Source of the DNA: Actinernus sp. WN-2022
Taxonomy: Eukaryota > Cnidaria > Anthozoa > Actiniaria > Actinernidae
NCBI GenBank assembly: GCA_030867875.1
Contig: JAOWCC010001589.1
Coordinates: 146,789,745 to 146,853,744 of the forward strand
DNA: 64,000 nt
Direction: 5' to 3'
Each line of letters starts with the position of its first letter. Position 1 is the first letter of the stretch. Both the position numbers and the translations under genes were made by a program. This document shows positions 43,384 through 52,720 of this stretch, piece by piece. Under the pieces are notes generated by a model. That model did no database searches, had not been told where the DNA came from, and saw nothing but the letters and a program-made list of their open reading frames with translations.

Positions 43384-43928
43384 TTATTTTATTTTTTCAC
43401 TTTGTCTCAAACTGATAACACATTGATCGTGAAGGGAACTGTCTTGCCGCTGCCACCGCGCCACACTCCGGCGCTGGTACTGGTGCTGCCAGGCTTGGAG
43501 GGCCCGGTCCCTGGTTGTCTTGGTCTTCCACTGCTGGAGGTTCTGCAGGACCTCCGCCAGGGACTGACCGTGGGCTCGGCGCAGGAGGTAGTACAGGCAA
43601 TAACTGCCGCACACGTTGGACTTGTTCCCTTGCAACATCACACTGTTTTCCACGTGCTGGGCGTTCCCCTGCCGCACGTACTCTTGCAACCCGTAATAAG
43701 AGGCGGGAAAGCCATAACTGTCGAAGAATTCATTCAGGCCTTGGCGCGGAAAATAAAAGGCCAACCAATGGGTGCCTGGTCCGTCGGCGTTGTCGGTATT
43801 GAGAATGAACGAGGCGGGGCGGGTCACGCGGCGGGGCCGTAGGTCCATGGGAAACACGCCCCGAAACGAGGCGCGGAGCCACCAATCGTGGCGGGCCAAG
43901 ACGTCAATTGCGACGTGTAGGTGGTCAT
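43384..43928 (-). pseudogene. Adenain-like maturation cysteine protease, frame broken near its start
   Basis: The family cleaves capsid precursors during maturation. The main frame shows the adenain catalytic set: His in GTHWLAFYF (43770-43768), acidic Asp in FFDSYG (43722-43720), the Gln of LQGNKSNVCG and the nucleophile Cys 7 residues later. That main frame has no ATG ahead of these residues except one inside the domain (MDLRP, 43848). The expected start ATG lies at 43928, and its frame opens MTTYTSQL, like family N-termini, but is out of register by one base with the catalytic frame; the shift must lie around 43900-43905. It is either a real single-base loss or a sequencing error. The catalytic part is otherwise intact. 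Confidence 0.85.
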
Positions 43929-43934
43929 CTCGGC

Positions 43935-45263
43935 TTACAACTTTTTCACTTCTCGGCTGCTGCTGATTTCGTACGCGGCGTCAAACTCGCAGTTCACGTG
44001 CACCGATAAGGTCTGGGCGACCCCTGCTGCAAACTGAAGGCGGATACCCACCGTCCCGTACTGTTGTATGTTCATGTGGGCGGCGTTGCCACTGCCGTCT
44101 GGAGTGAAGTCAAAACACAGGATGGCATAGCCCTTGTCCCAATCGGTCCGGGTAATGTCAATCCCATGGTTGGCGTTCATGGCGCCTTGGGCCAGGAACA
44201 GGGTATTGTAGCCGTCCAGGGTTTGACCCGTTGCAAATTCGACGCGGGAGAAGGGGGTGGGCGTGCCGTCGACCGTCACCGTCGCGCGGGTCATCCCAAA
44301 CCTTTGGAAATGGAAAGGGTTCTTTTTTAGCGCTCCCAAACTGCTCCCACTCTCCACCAAGGCAATGCGCATGCGTCGGGGGATGCGACCGCCTAGGAAA
44401 TCCGTTTTCTCAAAGGTGGTGTCGCCCTGGGAAATGGTGAACATCCGTTCTTCCTCGCTGTTGTAAGGGTAGAGGACGGGCTGGGACACGAGTTTCACTT
44501 CGATGCTCTTCATGAAGTCCTTGTTGCAAACACTGACACGGCGGAAGAAAGTGACCCGCTTCAGCACGATTTTGGCGGCGGCTGCTTCCGCCACCCCACT
44601 GTCTCCCATGAGGGCGAAGGCGTTGCTGGCGGGGGTGAGTCGGAATTCCAGGGGCACCCCATTGAGGAGCAGTTTGTTGGAGAAGGCCGCGTCAATGCAA
44701 AACATCCCGGTCAGTTCCACCACTTTGCTTTCCGCCGTGTATTTCGCCCGCGTAGTCAACCCTGTGTTGGCCCCGGTGATGTCGAAAACATCCATGGAAC
44801 CGGCCATGTCTTTGTAGTACAGTCCCGAGGTCAAGTAGGATTTCTTGGCGGCTGGAGTATAGTTGAGGAGGGTGCTGAGGTAGGCTTTGTAGGGGTAGGT
44901 TTTGGTGCTCATGGTCATCCATTCCCCGTTCAAGGCCATGTCTACTTGGGACCAGAGGGAATGAAACCCATTGTTGACGGGCCCCAAGTCCAAATCGGCG
45001 GTCAAATTCCCTCCGTCGGCTTTCACGAGGTTGGCCGTCACCTTGAAGTAACTTCTAGGCAGCACGGTGTAATAGGGACTGGCTGGGAGGTAAAATTCCA
45101 CGGGTGACCCGGGCAAAAGGGCCGATTTGGGAGCGTGCTCCGACCAATAGCCTCGTTCTTCGACCGCTTGGGCCAATTCCTTGCCGAAAAAATCCAAATG
45201 AGTGTTGTAGCCGCCCATCATGTTGGGCAGAGGCGGCTTGCCCATGCCAGCGACCGTCGCCAT
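43935..45263 (-). CDS. Major capsid protein (double jelly roll, hexon-like)
   Basis: 442 residues, ATG at 45263, overlapping the stop of the preceding gene in TGATG. Hallmarks of Polinton capsid proteins: LDFFGKELAQ...ERGYWSEHAP, GSPVEFYLPAS, the KVTANLVKADG segment, GPVNNGFHSLWSQVDMALNGEW, TYPYKAYLSTLLNY, KKSYLTSGLYYKD. The family forms the double-jelly-roll trimers that tile the icosahedral shell. Length fits and no stop or frameshift is visible, so this gene appears intact. Confidence 0.95.
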   Translation of the reverse strand: MATVAGMGKPPLPNMMGGYNTHLDFFGKELAQAVEERGYWSEHAPKSALLPGSPVEFYLPASPYYTVLPRSYFKVTANLVKADGGNLTADLDLGPVNNGFHSLWSQVDMALNGEWMTMSTKTYPYKAYLSTLLNYTPAAKKSYLTSGLYYKDMAGSMDVFDITGANTGLTTRAKYTAESKVVELTGMFCIDAAFSNKLLLNGVPLEFRLTPASNAFALMGDSGVAEAAAAKIVLKRVTFFRRVSVCNKDFMKSIEVKLVSQPVLYPYNSEEERMFTISQGDTTFEKTDFLGGRIPRRMRIALVESGSSLGALKKNPFHFQRFGMTRATVTVDGTPTPFSRVEFATGQTLDGYNTLFLAQGAMNANHGIDITRTDWDKGYAILCFDFTPDGSGNAAHMNIQQYGTVGIRLQFAAGVAQTLSVHVNCEFDAAYEISSSREVKKL

Positions 45264-45877
45264 CAATAATCGTCGTCAAAGATATCTCTCTCCACACGTG
45301 CACGCTTGACGGTCGTTGAAGGAATGAGAGAGGGAGACTGTTTTTGCTTTCTTTTATTCTTTTTGGTCGTGGCAGGCTTCTTCGTCTTTTTCTTTTTCGG
45401 CGCTATCCCCGCTATCTTTTCCAGGCCTTGGATCAACGTTTTGCTGGTTTTCTTGCCGAGCACACGGGCTGTCCCTTTTTTCGTGTCCTTCACGATTTGT
45501 CTCACCCCCCTCTTGCCAAATTTCGATTTCAGTTTAGCGAGTATCTTTTGTCCTCCTTTTTTAGCCACCGCCCCCGCGACGGTCCCGGCCAACGCTTTGC
45601 CTGCCATGACGGCCAAGGGGGCTAGCGCCAAGGGTAACAGTCCACCCTTTTGATTGGTGACCGGTTCGTAACGGCCGAGTTCATTCCAACGGATAGGGAG
45701 GAGTCCGCCACCGCCTTGCTGTCCGCGACCCCCCTGGAAGACAGGAATGGAGGAGGGCATGCGTCGAGTGGTGGGGGGTGCGGGTTTTGCACGGAACACA
45801 GGGATCGAAGACCCTCCGCCAGCCATGTCCCCCATAGATGACTCCAGTGCCATAGATTCCGCAGACGCTCCATTCAT
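45263..45877 (-). CDS. Probable minor capsid protein
   Basis: 204 residues, ATG at 45877. Two copies of SSIPVF near the N-terminus, Gly/Gln-rich spacer, then NELGRYEPVTNQKGG and an Ala/Leu-rich hydrophobic segment (LLPLALAPLAVMAGKALAG). A long Lys/Arg-rich tail with KKKKTKK follows, ending DIFDDDY. The position between penton and major capsid genes and the hydrophobic-plus-basic layout suggest an internal membrane-active or cement protein, by analogy with adenovirus pVI. That is inference; sequence similarity was not established. Confidence 0.7.
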   Translation of the reverse strand: MNGASAESMALESSMGDMAGGGSSIPVFRAKPAPPTTRRMPSSIPVFQGGRGQQGGGGLLPIRWNELGRYEPVTNQKGGLLPLALAPLAVMAGKALAGTVAGAVAKKGGQKILAKLKSKFGKRGVRQIVKDTKKGTARVLGKKTSKTLIQGLEKIAGIAPKKKKTKKPATTKKNKRKQKQSPSLIPSTTVKRARVERDIFDDDY

Positions 45878-45879
45878 CC

Positions 45880-47198
45880 TTACCTTTTCAGAGCACGCTT
45901 CACAAATTCCAACGTCGCCACCACGGTAGCTGTTGAGGCGAATGAGAGGCGTTGGCCGGACTCGTCGGTTATAAGGATTTCCAGCGTGTCAAACACCGTT
46001 TTGGCGAGCGGGAAGTAGCGCATGACCGGAAAGTCTCGTTCCACCACCTTGTTGTACGCGACCTGGGCCGACACACACGCAGCAAGGGTGCTTTCACATC
46101 CCCCACGATATGCGGCTCGATCAGATCGCAGTACACGTACAAACTGCGTACGGGTTGGTGTTTAAAATCGCGGGTGAGCAGGTAGGGGGTGGGCGTCCGG
46201 AATTTTAGACCGGAATAGTAGGTGGACCAACACTCGGGCTGGTACCCCACCAGGGGCGTGTTGTCGTCCGCCGGATAGTGTTCGGGCTTTCCTTGCCCAA
46301 ACCCAAACAGATTGGCCAGCCAGGGGCTCATGGCAATTTGGGTCTCCTCCTTGTTGAGTTTAAGGGTCAGCGTGGCGGTTCCATTAGTCTGGTACCAAAA
46401 CCATAACACACCAGGGTCTTTCATCGGAATGGTAGCTTGGACGGCCATGAGGTTCGCGTAGTTCCCGGTCGGTACCACAAAGGAGTTTGCGATCTTGCGA
46501 TGGCCGGTAAACAAGTTAGCGCCTTTGCCCGTACTCGCGTTAGTGATGTAGTACACAGTCCGTTCTCTCTCCAAAACCGATGCGAGGATCAGGACGGGTT
46601 TCACCCACTGCGCCTCCCCTATATTCGTCTTCACGAAACTGGACAACAACGGTGTGCGAGGGCCCGGTTTTTTCAACAGGGGCGCAGGATGTGCGGTGGC
46701 CTTTTTGGGATCGTCCTCCAAACCGATCATGTAGGCCAGTTTAGGGGGGAGGACTAACATGTAGCCACCCGTCGCGGTTTGAGCCAATTCCAGGACGGTT
46801 TTACCCATGGCATTATTGGAAGATTCCACCCGGACGGTAAATGTTTTCATGATCCCATAGTACCCCCCTTGCAACATCGCCCAGCGCATGGCTGTGACCA
46901 GTTCTGTGACCGTTTCGAAAGACTGTGGAGTAAAGGTGATGTTCGGGAGGAGGTCGTAGGAGGTTTCTTCTGTTCGATCAAGTTTTACGTCGACCATGGA
47001 GAATTGGCGGTCTTGATCTTGGGGGAACAATTCATCCCAGGCGCGTGGAAATTGCAGGTGGCAGAGGGCCATCTCCCACTGCCGGTCCAAGACCAACATC
47101 TCCGGGAGCCGGATACGAAAATGGGAGCCTGTGTTATCGGGAAAGGTATCCCGGCTGGCCACGCTAGGCAGCGTCATCCAGATGCGGTCGGGGTTCAT
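45880..47198 (-). pseudogene. Penton (single jelly roll vertex protein), frameshifted near its C-terminus
   Basis: Starts at ATG 47198, overlapping the stop of the mini-penton in ATGA. Recognisable penton features: FRIRLPEMLVLDRQWEMALCHLQFP near the N-terminus, a long central region, and LYVYCDLIEPHIVGDVKAPLLRV near residue 350. Just after that, at an AC/GT dinucleotide tract (46071-46078), the frame changes. The expected C-terminal strands (VVERDFPVMRYFPL, TVFDTLEILITDESGQ) continue in another frame to a stop at 45880, whereas the original frame runs 36 codons of unrelated sequence to 45969. A slip in the dinucleotide tract is the likely cause, by mutation or sequencing error. Confidence 0.85.
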
Positions 47199-47623
47199 GC
47201 TTTCCGGAAATGGAGGGTCACTTCCACCTTGGAGGTTTGTGGAAATGAAACAAGTTTCCCTTGCTCGTCGGTTATAAGGATTTCGAAATCCTCAAACACT
47301 GTCTTGGACAACTGTCTGTAGTACAGGGGGGCAAAGTTACGTTCGTAGACCTCACCGTCCCCGGGCCCTGAAAAAAGGACTCTCAACAAGGGGACTTTCG
47401 TATCCCCCACAATACTGGGTTCCACCAAATCACAGTACATGTACAAGGTCGTTTTCTTCTGGGGACTGGGGAAGACCAGAGTCGTGACCGCCATTTCCCA
47501 GTCTCGAGACAACGTGTACATTTTATAGAGGTGGATACGGAACTGGGACGGTTCATTGACGTAGGTGGAGACGTAAGACTTCACCCCGTGGGTTAAGGTA
47601 ATGTAAAATTCCTCCTCCTCCAT
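47195..47623 (-). CDS. Miniature penton-like protein lacking the central domain
   Basis: About 142 residues from the ATG at 47623 (the frame is open to a GTG at 47689). The N-terminal 50 residues correspond to the start of penton (FRIHLYKMYTLSRDWEMAVTTLVFP). These are followed almost directly by the C-terminal penton block (LYMYCDLVEPSIVGDTKVPLLRV through ITDEQGKL and VEVTLHF). Roughly 300 central residues are missing, yet the frame is open and its C-terminal region is complete where the neighbouring full-length gene is broken. Probably arose by tandem duplication and internal deletion. It could be a real short vertex or accessory protein, or a decaying duplicate. Confidence 0.75.
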   Translation of the reverse strand: MEEEEFYITLTHGVKSYVSTYVNEPSQFRIHLYKMYTLSRDWEMAVTTLVFPSPQKKTTLYMYCDLVEPSIVGDTKVPLLRVLFSGPGDGEVYERNFAPLYYRQLSKTVFEDFEILITDEQGKLVSFPQTSKVEVTLHFRKA

Positions 47624-47685
47624 CCTCTCTTTCTCCACAATGACTCCGTCCGTCGGAACAACAAACTCTTTTCTTTCTTTTTCTT

Positions 47686-48655
47686 TCACCCGTACGTTTG
47701 GGTCTGGAGCTGAGTGACCGGGACCCAGCTGTTAAATTTAGCGGGGTACCCTTCCCATTTCACCAAGACTTCTTCCTGGTTCTTCTTCTTCTTACCGCGG
47801 CGGCGTTGCAACACCTTTTCGATGATAAAGAGACTTTCTTTTTCCACGGCCACCGGCGTCATCTCGCTTTCGTAAAACGTTCCCCGCAACGCCTCCCCGC
47901 TCAAGTCCTCCAACCGGTAGACGGGAGGGGTGCGGTAGTCCAGCCGTTTTATCACCGTGAACACTTCCTCCGACCAGTTGGCCAGATAGCTTTTTTCAAA
48001 ATGGCCTTTGGTCTTGCTAATCCGTACCGTGTCACCGGGACGGTACAGCGGTTTCTTCGGTTTCCTCTTTAGCGGCATCGGCTGCTTTTCCCGGTACAAG
48101 ACGGCCCGCACCTCGTGGTCGTTGAAGGGCGTGACGGTGATGGGGGCGCGTCGAATGCTGCTGTGAACGGCTCGGTTGTACCCGAGCACCAATTGAGGGA
48201 GGACTTTCAAATACTCTTTCTTCCCGGTGGCCGTGAAATATTTGTACATGCGTCCCTTGAGCGTCCGGTTGAACCGCTCGGCAATCTGGGCTTTAGTTTC
48301 GTTGTACGTGACGAAAAAGGCCACGTCATTCTTTTTTAAAAAGGCCTGGAACTTGCGGTTGGTAAATTCTGTCCCGGCATCGGTCTGCAACCGCAACGGT
48401 TTCCGTTCGCGGAACACTTGGGTAAAGGCGCGCACCAATTCCTCTCCCGTCTTGTTCTTCAGGGGGACCGCCCACGCGTACTTGGACAACACATCGATGA
48501 TGGTCAAAATGTGTTTGTAGCCCTTGTTGAAGGCACTCGTGGCTTGCATGTCCACCAGATCCGCCTGCCACTGCTCGTCGAGGGCCAGCACGCGCACGCG
48601 CCCTCGCAGAAATTTTTTTCGAAAAGGTCGGTGCAACGTAAAGGCAACGTAAAGG
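47686..48655 (-). pseudogene. Retroviral-type integrase: catalytic core and chromodomain (3' part, split by MITE)
   Basis: Polinton integrases insert the element and generate the 6-bp duplication. This part carries the DDE triad: Asp in QWQADLVDMQ (about 48561), Asp in LQTDAGTEF (about 48381) and Glu in IAERFNRTLK (about 48279). An SH3-like region (YRPGDTVRI) and a C-terminal chromodomain (LFIIEKVLQ...VLVKWEGYP...SWVPVTQL) follow. The N-terminal zinc-binding part lies across a 0.5 kb insertion at 49153-49322. The frame runs on into the insertion, giving a 435-codon chimeric frame from 48993 whose first 112 or so residues are transposon-derived. Confidence 0.9.
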
Positions 48656-49146
48656 CCCATTACTAGGAGCGTCCATCTAGTACTATATGAGTACGACGGC
48701 ACAGACTCGTTTTGTTCTATAAATAGATTGCTTTTTCCCGCGAAAGGGTGTGCTTTCCCAGAAGTCCGCAAATTGTCGAATTCAAAGTTGAAAACAATGG
48801 CGGCCAAAGTGCTCGTAAACTCGTCGTCCTTATCACTTTCTGATAAACTGCTAGATTCAGATGACGACTGGGGAGAACTTTCACTGGACTGAATCTCAGG
48901 ACACTCGGATTCAGGTCCAGATTCAGACTCTAAAGTTTCAGCTTCAGACTCTGCTGACTGTCGGTCCGCCATTACTGAACTGAGAATGTGCAAAATCTGA
49001 CGTCACTTTCGCTTTGTCTTAAGAGTCGTGTTCATTGGCTGCTCAAATTGCTCCCGCGAAATTCTGTCTATTTTTAGCACAAAACGAGTCTGTGCCGTCG
49101 TATATACCTAATGGGGAAGATGGACGCTCCTAGTAATGGGCTCCTG
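48656..49146 (-). mobile_element. MITE inserted in the integrase gene
   Basis: The left end CCCATTACTAGGAGCGTCCA is inverted at the right (ending 49140, with CTCCTG to 49146). Similarity continues through ACGACGGCACAGACTCGTTT, giving TIRs of about 60 bp. GTAAAGG occurs on both sides (48649-48655 and 49147-49153) and is the likely target duplication; an extra tandem CAACGTAAAGG sits on the left. A minus-strand ATG at 48970 starts an acidic Ser/Glu-rich frame of the kind found at the N-terminus of some DNA transposases, so the MITE may keep the start of its parent gene. Confidence 0.8.
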
Positions 49147-49322
49147 GTAAAGGTCAATTGTTTTTTCAGCCAGGCTAAAGTGGTGGGGCGCGTCACCCCC
49201 ACTTCGCTAGCCGCTTTCAACAGACGGGCAGCACCCCCAAAGGCAGCAGGGCTGCTGGGGTCGTAATACAATGCCTCGAGCAGTGCGGAAGGATTATTTT
49301 TCTTCTCCTTCTTGCGCCCCAT
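49147..49322 (-). pseudogene. Integrase N-terminal exon fragment (5' part)
   Basis: From ATG 49322 the frame reads MGRKKEKKNNPSALLEALYYD, then PSSPAAFGGAARLLKAASEVG and TLAWLKKQLTFT, the N-terminal pattern of Polinton integrases (a YYDPxSPxxFGG stretch before WLKKQ). It then enters the MITE and stops at 49074. The normal continuation (TLHRPFRKKF) resumes at about 48640 on the other side of the insertion. Confidence 0.85.
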
Positions 49323-49479
49323 AATCCTCAAAATGAGAGCCCTGGATAATCACTTTTCCTCCGCAACACGCCAAGAGACAACGGACACGTTTCAAAATAC
49401 CATGGCACTTGAGGGACGGACCTCCTCCTCCACCGCAAGGCATTCTGTACTCTCTCCGAGTCTAGCGCGCGGCACCTCC

Positions 49480-49487
49480 CTTATACT
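49480..49487 (-). promoter_or_regulatory. TATA-like box upstream of integrase
   Basis: On the minus strand GTATAAGG lies about 160 bases before the integrase ATG at 49322, within AAAAAGTATAAGGGAGG. It is the only TATA-like element seen ahead of the long leftward cluster and may start its first transcript. Confidence 0.45.
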
Positions 49488-49724
49488 TTTTCCCCCTAGA
49501 AAAAAGAGACAACAGACACCCAACGTTGTTCCTCTTGAAAGTTTTATTGTTTTTTTCTAGCTTCGGTTATTCTTTCTCATTCTGAAGGCCTACGGTTGGT
49601 CTTGTAAATAGGTATATAGTTTTTAATTCTTTTTCTTTTTTTGGTTGAAAGGACACCTATAATTACATAGGGGTTGCTTCCGATCACCAGGGTAAAATCC
49701 CGGGGACCGGTTTGTTCCCAAAAT

Positions 49725-50030
49725 CTAGGTCTTCTTGGTTCCGCGTGGGACTGATCCCGGACTGTCCCCAGGGGGGTGGGCGGGGGACCCTGGATATATT
49801 CCAGCGTAGGCTTGTTTCTCGTACTTTTGAAGGTATTGCTTGTGGTTCAAACCTTCCTGCATAGCCTTGAAATCCATTTTACATAGCCTATCATAGTACT
49901 TTTCTGTGGTTGGGCTTCTTTCCTTCTCCAGCTTTGCGGTCAACTTATCCATATCCATGAAGTACTCGTCACTTTTCAGGCAATCGTCAAAGTGGATATC
50001 CGCTGCCCATCTCAGTGCTTGTTCTTCCAT
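49725..50030 (-). CDS. Hypothetical protein in the right arm only
   Basis: 101 residues from the ATG at 50030. Charged and helical-looking (DMDKLTAKLEKERSP, YYDRLCKMDFKAMQEGLNH, KQYLQKYEKQAYAG) with a Pro/Gly-rich tail that runs into TIR-related DNA. There is no counterpart at the mirrored left position, where about 120 bp replace about 410 bp. It looks like a captured exon or a small accessory gene. No family recognised. Confidence 0.4.
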   Translation of the reverse strand: MEEQALRWAADIHFDDCLKSDEYFMDMDKLTAKLEKERSPTTEKYYDRLCKMDFKAMQEGLNHKQYLQKYEKQAYAGIYPGSPAHPPGDSPGSVPRGTKKT

Positions 50031-50156
50031 TGGAAAGTGTCGTCCCAACTAATCCTTGGCCGGCTTTGGCGTAACATCCACAAAAGCACGTAAGGGGGTA
50101 TCGTTCACACTAAATTTACAGAGGAGGGTTCACTTTCTTATACGCCCCGGGCTACT

Positions 50157-50556
50157 CCACCGACCAATCCCCGCCCTGGGTTTGGTCTCCCAGCGCCCCG
50201 CCGAGCCCCTCCCGACCGCCCGACACGGTCCGACCATTCCCAGGCCTGGCTTGGGCCTCCAAACACCCCTTCGGCCCTGGCGGGGCTCCACTTCCGGCCC
50301 AACCTCCCTTGGGGGCCCCCGCTGGGGGGACAGGTTTGGCGGCGCCACGTGCTGTGACGTCATTTTAAGCCTAAACTTCCGACCAATCCCACGCCTGGCT
50401 TTGGCCGCCAACTGGGGGGACCAGTTTGGCGGCACCCCATGCGCTGTGACGTCATTTTGGGACGCCACGTGCGTAATGGCGTCGTTTTAGGCCCCGCCCC
50501 CTGTCTCGGCCAATCAGGAGGCTCGCTTTGACCGCCAAGTGAGCCTACTTACTACT
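50157..50556 (-). repeat. Polinton right terminal inverted repeat
   Basis: Inverse of 31009-31405, nearly identical in the outer 300 bases including the two AAATGACGTCACAGC units and CACGTGG boxes, diverging inward. It ends ...TACTTACTACT directly before GTCATC. Confidence 0.95.
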
Positions 50557-50562
50557 GTCATC
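50557..50562. repeat. Right 6-bp target-site duplication GTCATC
   Basis: Exact copy of 31003-31008, immediately after the terminal ACTACT. Confidence 0.95.
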
Positions 50563-51721
50563 GCATGCTCAATATTGTTGACTGAGACAAGGTTGAATGA
50601 GACAAGGAGACTTGCGGGAGAAAAGTGATCGCGCGAGCGATTAGGTAAAGTCCTCTTATTTCCAATGGCAATCAGCCAATCTGAAAATTAAACGAGAAAT
50701 TGCGCAGTTGTTGTAAAATCATCTGATCCCCCGAAATTGATGTTACATTTTCATTCTCTCCTTCCCCGCTACCCTCCTCAATGTCGCAACTAAACATCCC
50801 CCTCCATTCTCAATACACAAATACGTATCTCTGCTCATTCACGGCGGGATGCCGGTATATTATTGAACTATAAAACATCACCAAAAGAAGACTTACATGT
50901 TCAGTTAGGTTATATAAATCTTAAACAATGAGAAACCAACCAGCCGCTGTGGCAATATTATTGGTGGGATAGAGAACTTGACGCGTTACCAGCAAGGGGC
51001 CCCGGAAAATCTTGTGTTAGGAGCGTCAGAAAAATTGGGATATCTACAATTCATCCAGAATCAAACAAGTTTTCGATATATTACCTGCTTCATAAATTGT
51101 GCACCTCCCTCTAACGTATACTTCTTTGATCCCCCTTTCGCATGGTTGAAATAAATAATGACCTGTTTCTTAATGCCGGGCAAAAAAAAAGAAACAAAAC
51201 CATGTACGACACATTATAGCAATAATAAAAGCCTAGCATACAGTATGATGTTAAGCACCGTTTTTATAAACGGCCCAAGAAATTTGAAAACCATGTTTGA
51301 CCGACCCATTTATATATTTTTTTCTGGGAGGGGGGAGGGGTTAGGAAACGATTGAATAATATTTTTAACTATACTTCTTTTTCGAGCTCTCTACGTATTA
51401 GCAGGAGCCCCTGGTATTAGTTACTTGCCTTTCTCGTGAAAATTGTCAATCCACAACTAGTAGAAGAAAAAGTAGTCGATGAATACATGAAAATTTTTAC
51501 GCGAGTCTTCAAGCCGACTTGGTTCCACATCTCCCTAACGTTTTTTAATTTTATAATTTTTTTTAGCGACCTAACCCACCATCACGTGTCGGAGGGCGAT
51601 GGTAAACGAAACATTTTATTGAGATGGCCTAACCGGCTTCTGTTTCTGTGTAAATATAATCCTAACTGGAACTGATATATCTGAATGTTCTGATTATTTT
51701 CTTTTTAACTTGATTTAGCCC
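50563..51721. other. Host flank, no gene recognised
   Basis: The first 160 bases share blocks (GCGCGAGCGA, TTATTTCCAATGG, CAGTTGTTGTAAAAT) with the left flank at 30856-30950 in direct orientation, so the Polinton sits between two copies of a small host repeat or split one. The rest is AT-rich with no supported gene. Confidence 0.5.
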
Positions 51722-51967
51722 TGCGCAACGCAGAACACACTAAGTAATTAGCATAATTGCCATTGTCTTAATATTGTGCAACTTGGAAGAACCGCCGGCA
51801 CGTTGATCGTATTGTAGCAGTTTAAAGGTCTCAAAACTATAACGAGAGTGCACTCCAAATCGAAGAACATTTAGCAAATGACTTAACCTGTGTATTGGAT
51901 ATTCAGTGTGATGTTGAAAGTCAGACAAAGATTACTGTTGACAGCCGTCTAACCGTTGACAGCTTGT
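51722..51967 (-). repeat. 240-bp host repeat, right copy
   Basis: Inverted relative to 29846-30084; the pair brackets the Polinton and its immediate flanks. Weak similarity continues outward for a few bases (TAAGTTGCC) and stops abruptly inward. Confidence 0.8.
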
Positions 51968-52720
51968 AGTAATACGGCAACTTAAGAGAGCGACAAAAGA
52001 ATCACACAGAAACAGTCTCCGGATCTGATTTCCACAACAACTAAGGTTAGAACTTTATAAAATGGCCTTTTAGTGTATTTTCTGAACCTCTAATTTGTTA
52101 AGAAGCGTGAAATAGGCATAAATGCGCTGGACCCGTAGATAGACAGTTGACCTCTCAAGGTCAAATATGTACGTTTTCCAACAGACTTTGAACAGCTCTA
52201 GCGTCACGCACAATTATTTGCCCAAATAAATCTTTACAGTAATCGAGAGATAATCTTTCGATAATTAAAAAAACCCGAAGCTTGATCCATTCAAAGGTTT
52301 AGCACATGGTGAAAATTAATTTTATTTACGAGATACTTTTATCAACGTGAAATGTATGCCTTCTGAATAAAATTAATTTTCATGTAAAGAATAATACAAT
52401 ATTTCTCAAATGTATAACACTAGATATTTAGATATCGTAGAACACGATTTGAGCGTTTTTAAGACTAGATGACTGTTTGTTTTGGTACGCCAGACCGTCA
52501 AACTCGTTTCAGAATTTGGCGTCTCAAACAGTCATTTCGACTGAATTTAGTTAATTGCATTTTTCTTGGAAATAAGAAGTTATTTTTCCTAAAAAAGTGT
52601 ACAGTGCTTTTGGTTATACCTTAGCCTATCTGACTTTGAAATAGGAAAGAAATCGAATTTCCGACCCTTGCCGCGAAATTTTAAATTTGTCTGTTTTTTC
52701 CTGACAGCCGCTAGTAGTAT
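51968..52720. other. Intergenic DNA with a hairpin
   Basis: No gene. At about 52309-52385, GAAAATTAATTTTATTTA pairs with GAATAAAATTAATTTTC across about 40 bp. Confidence 0.5.

Larger units (their letters stand above)
31009..50556. mobile_element. Polinton/Maverick (adintovirus-like endogenous virus), 19548 bp
   Basis: The ends are AGTAGTAAGTAGGCTC and its inverse, inside a perfect 6-bp duplication. The element encodes the defining Polinton set: protein-primed family B DNA polymerase, retroviral-type integrase, adenain-like protease, packaging ATPase, double-jelly-roll major capsid protein and penton. Polintons are self-replicating transposons that also carry virion genes. The copy looks recent because its TIRs and duplication are intact and the polymerase, capsid and ATPase frames are open. 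It is not fully functional as read: the integrase is split by a MITE, and the protease and penton frames each carry a small break. GC content of the coding parts is far above the flanks. Confidence 0.97.
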
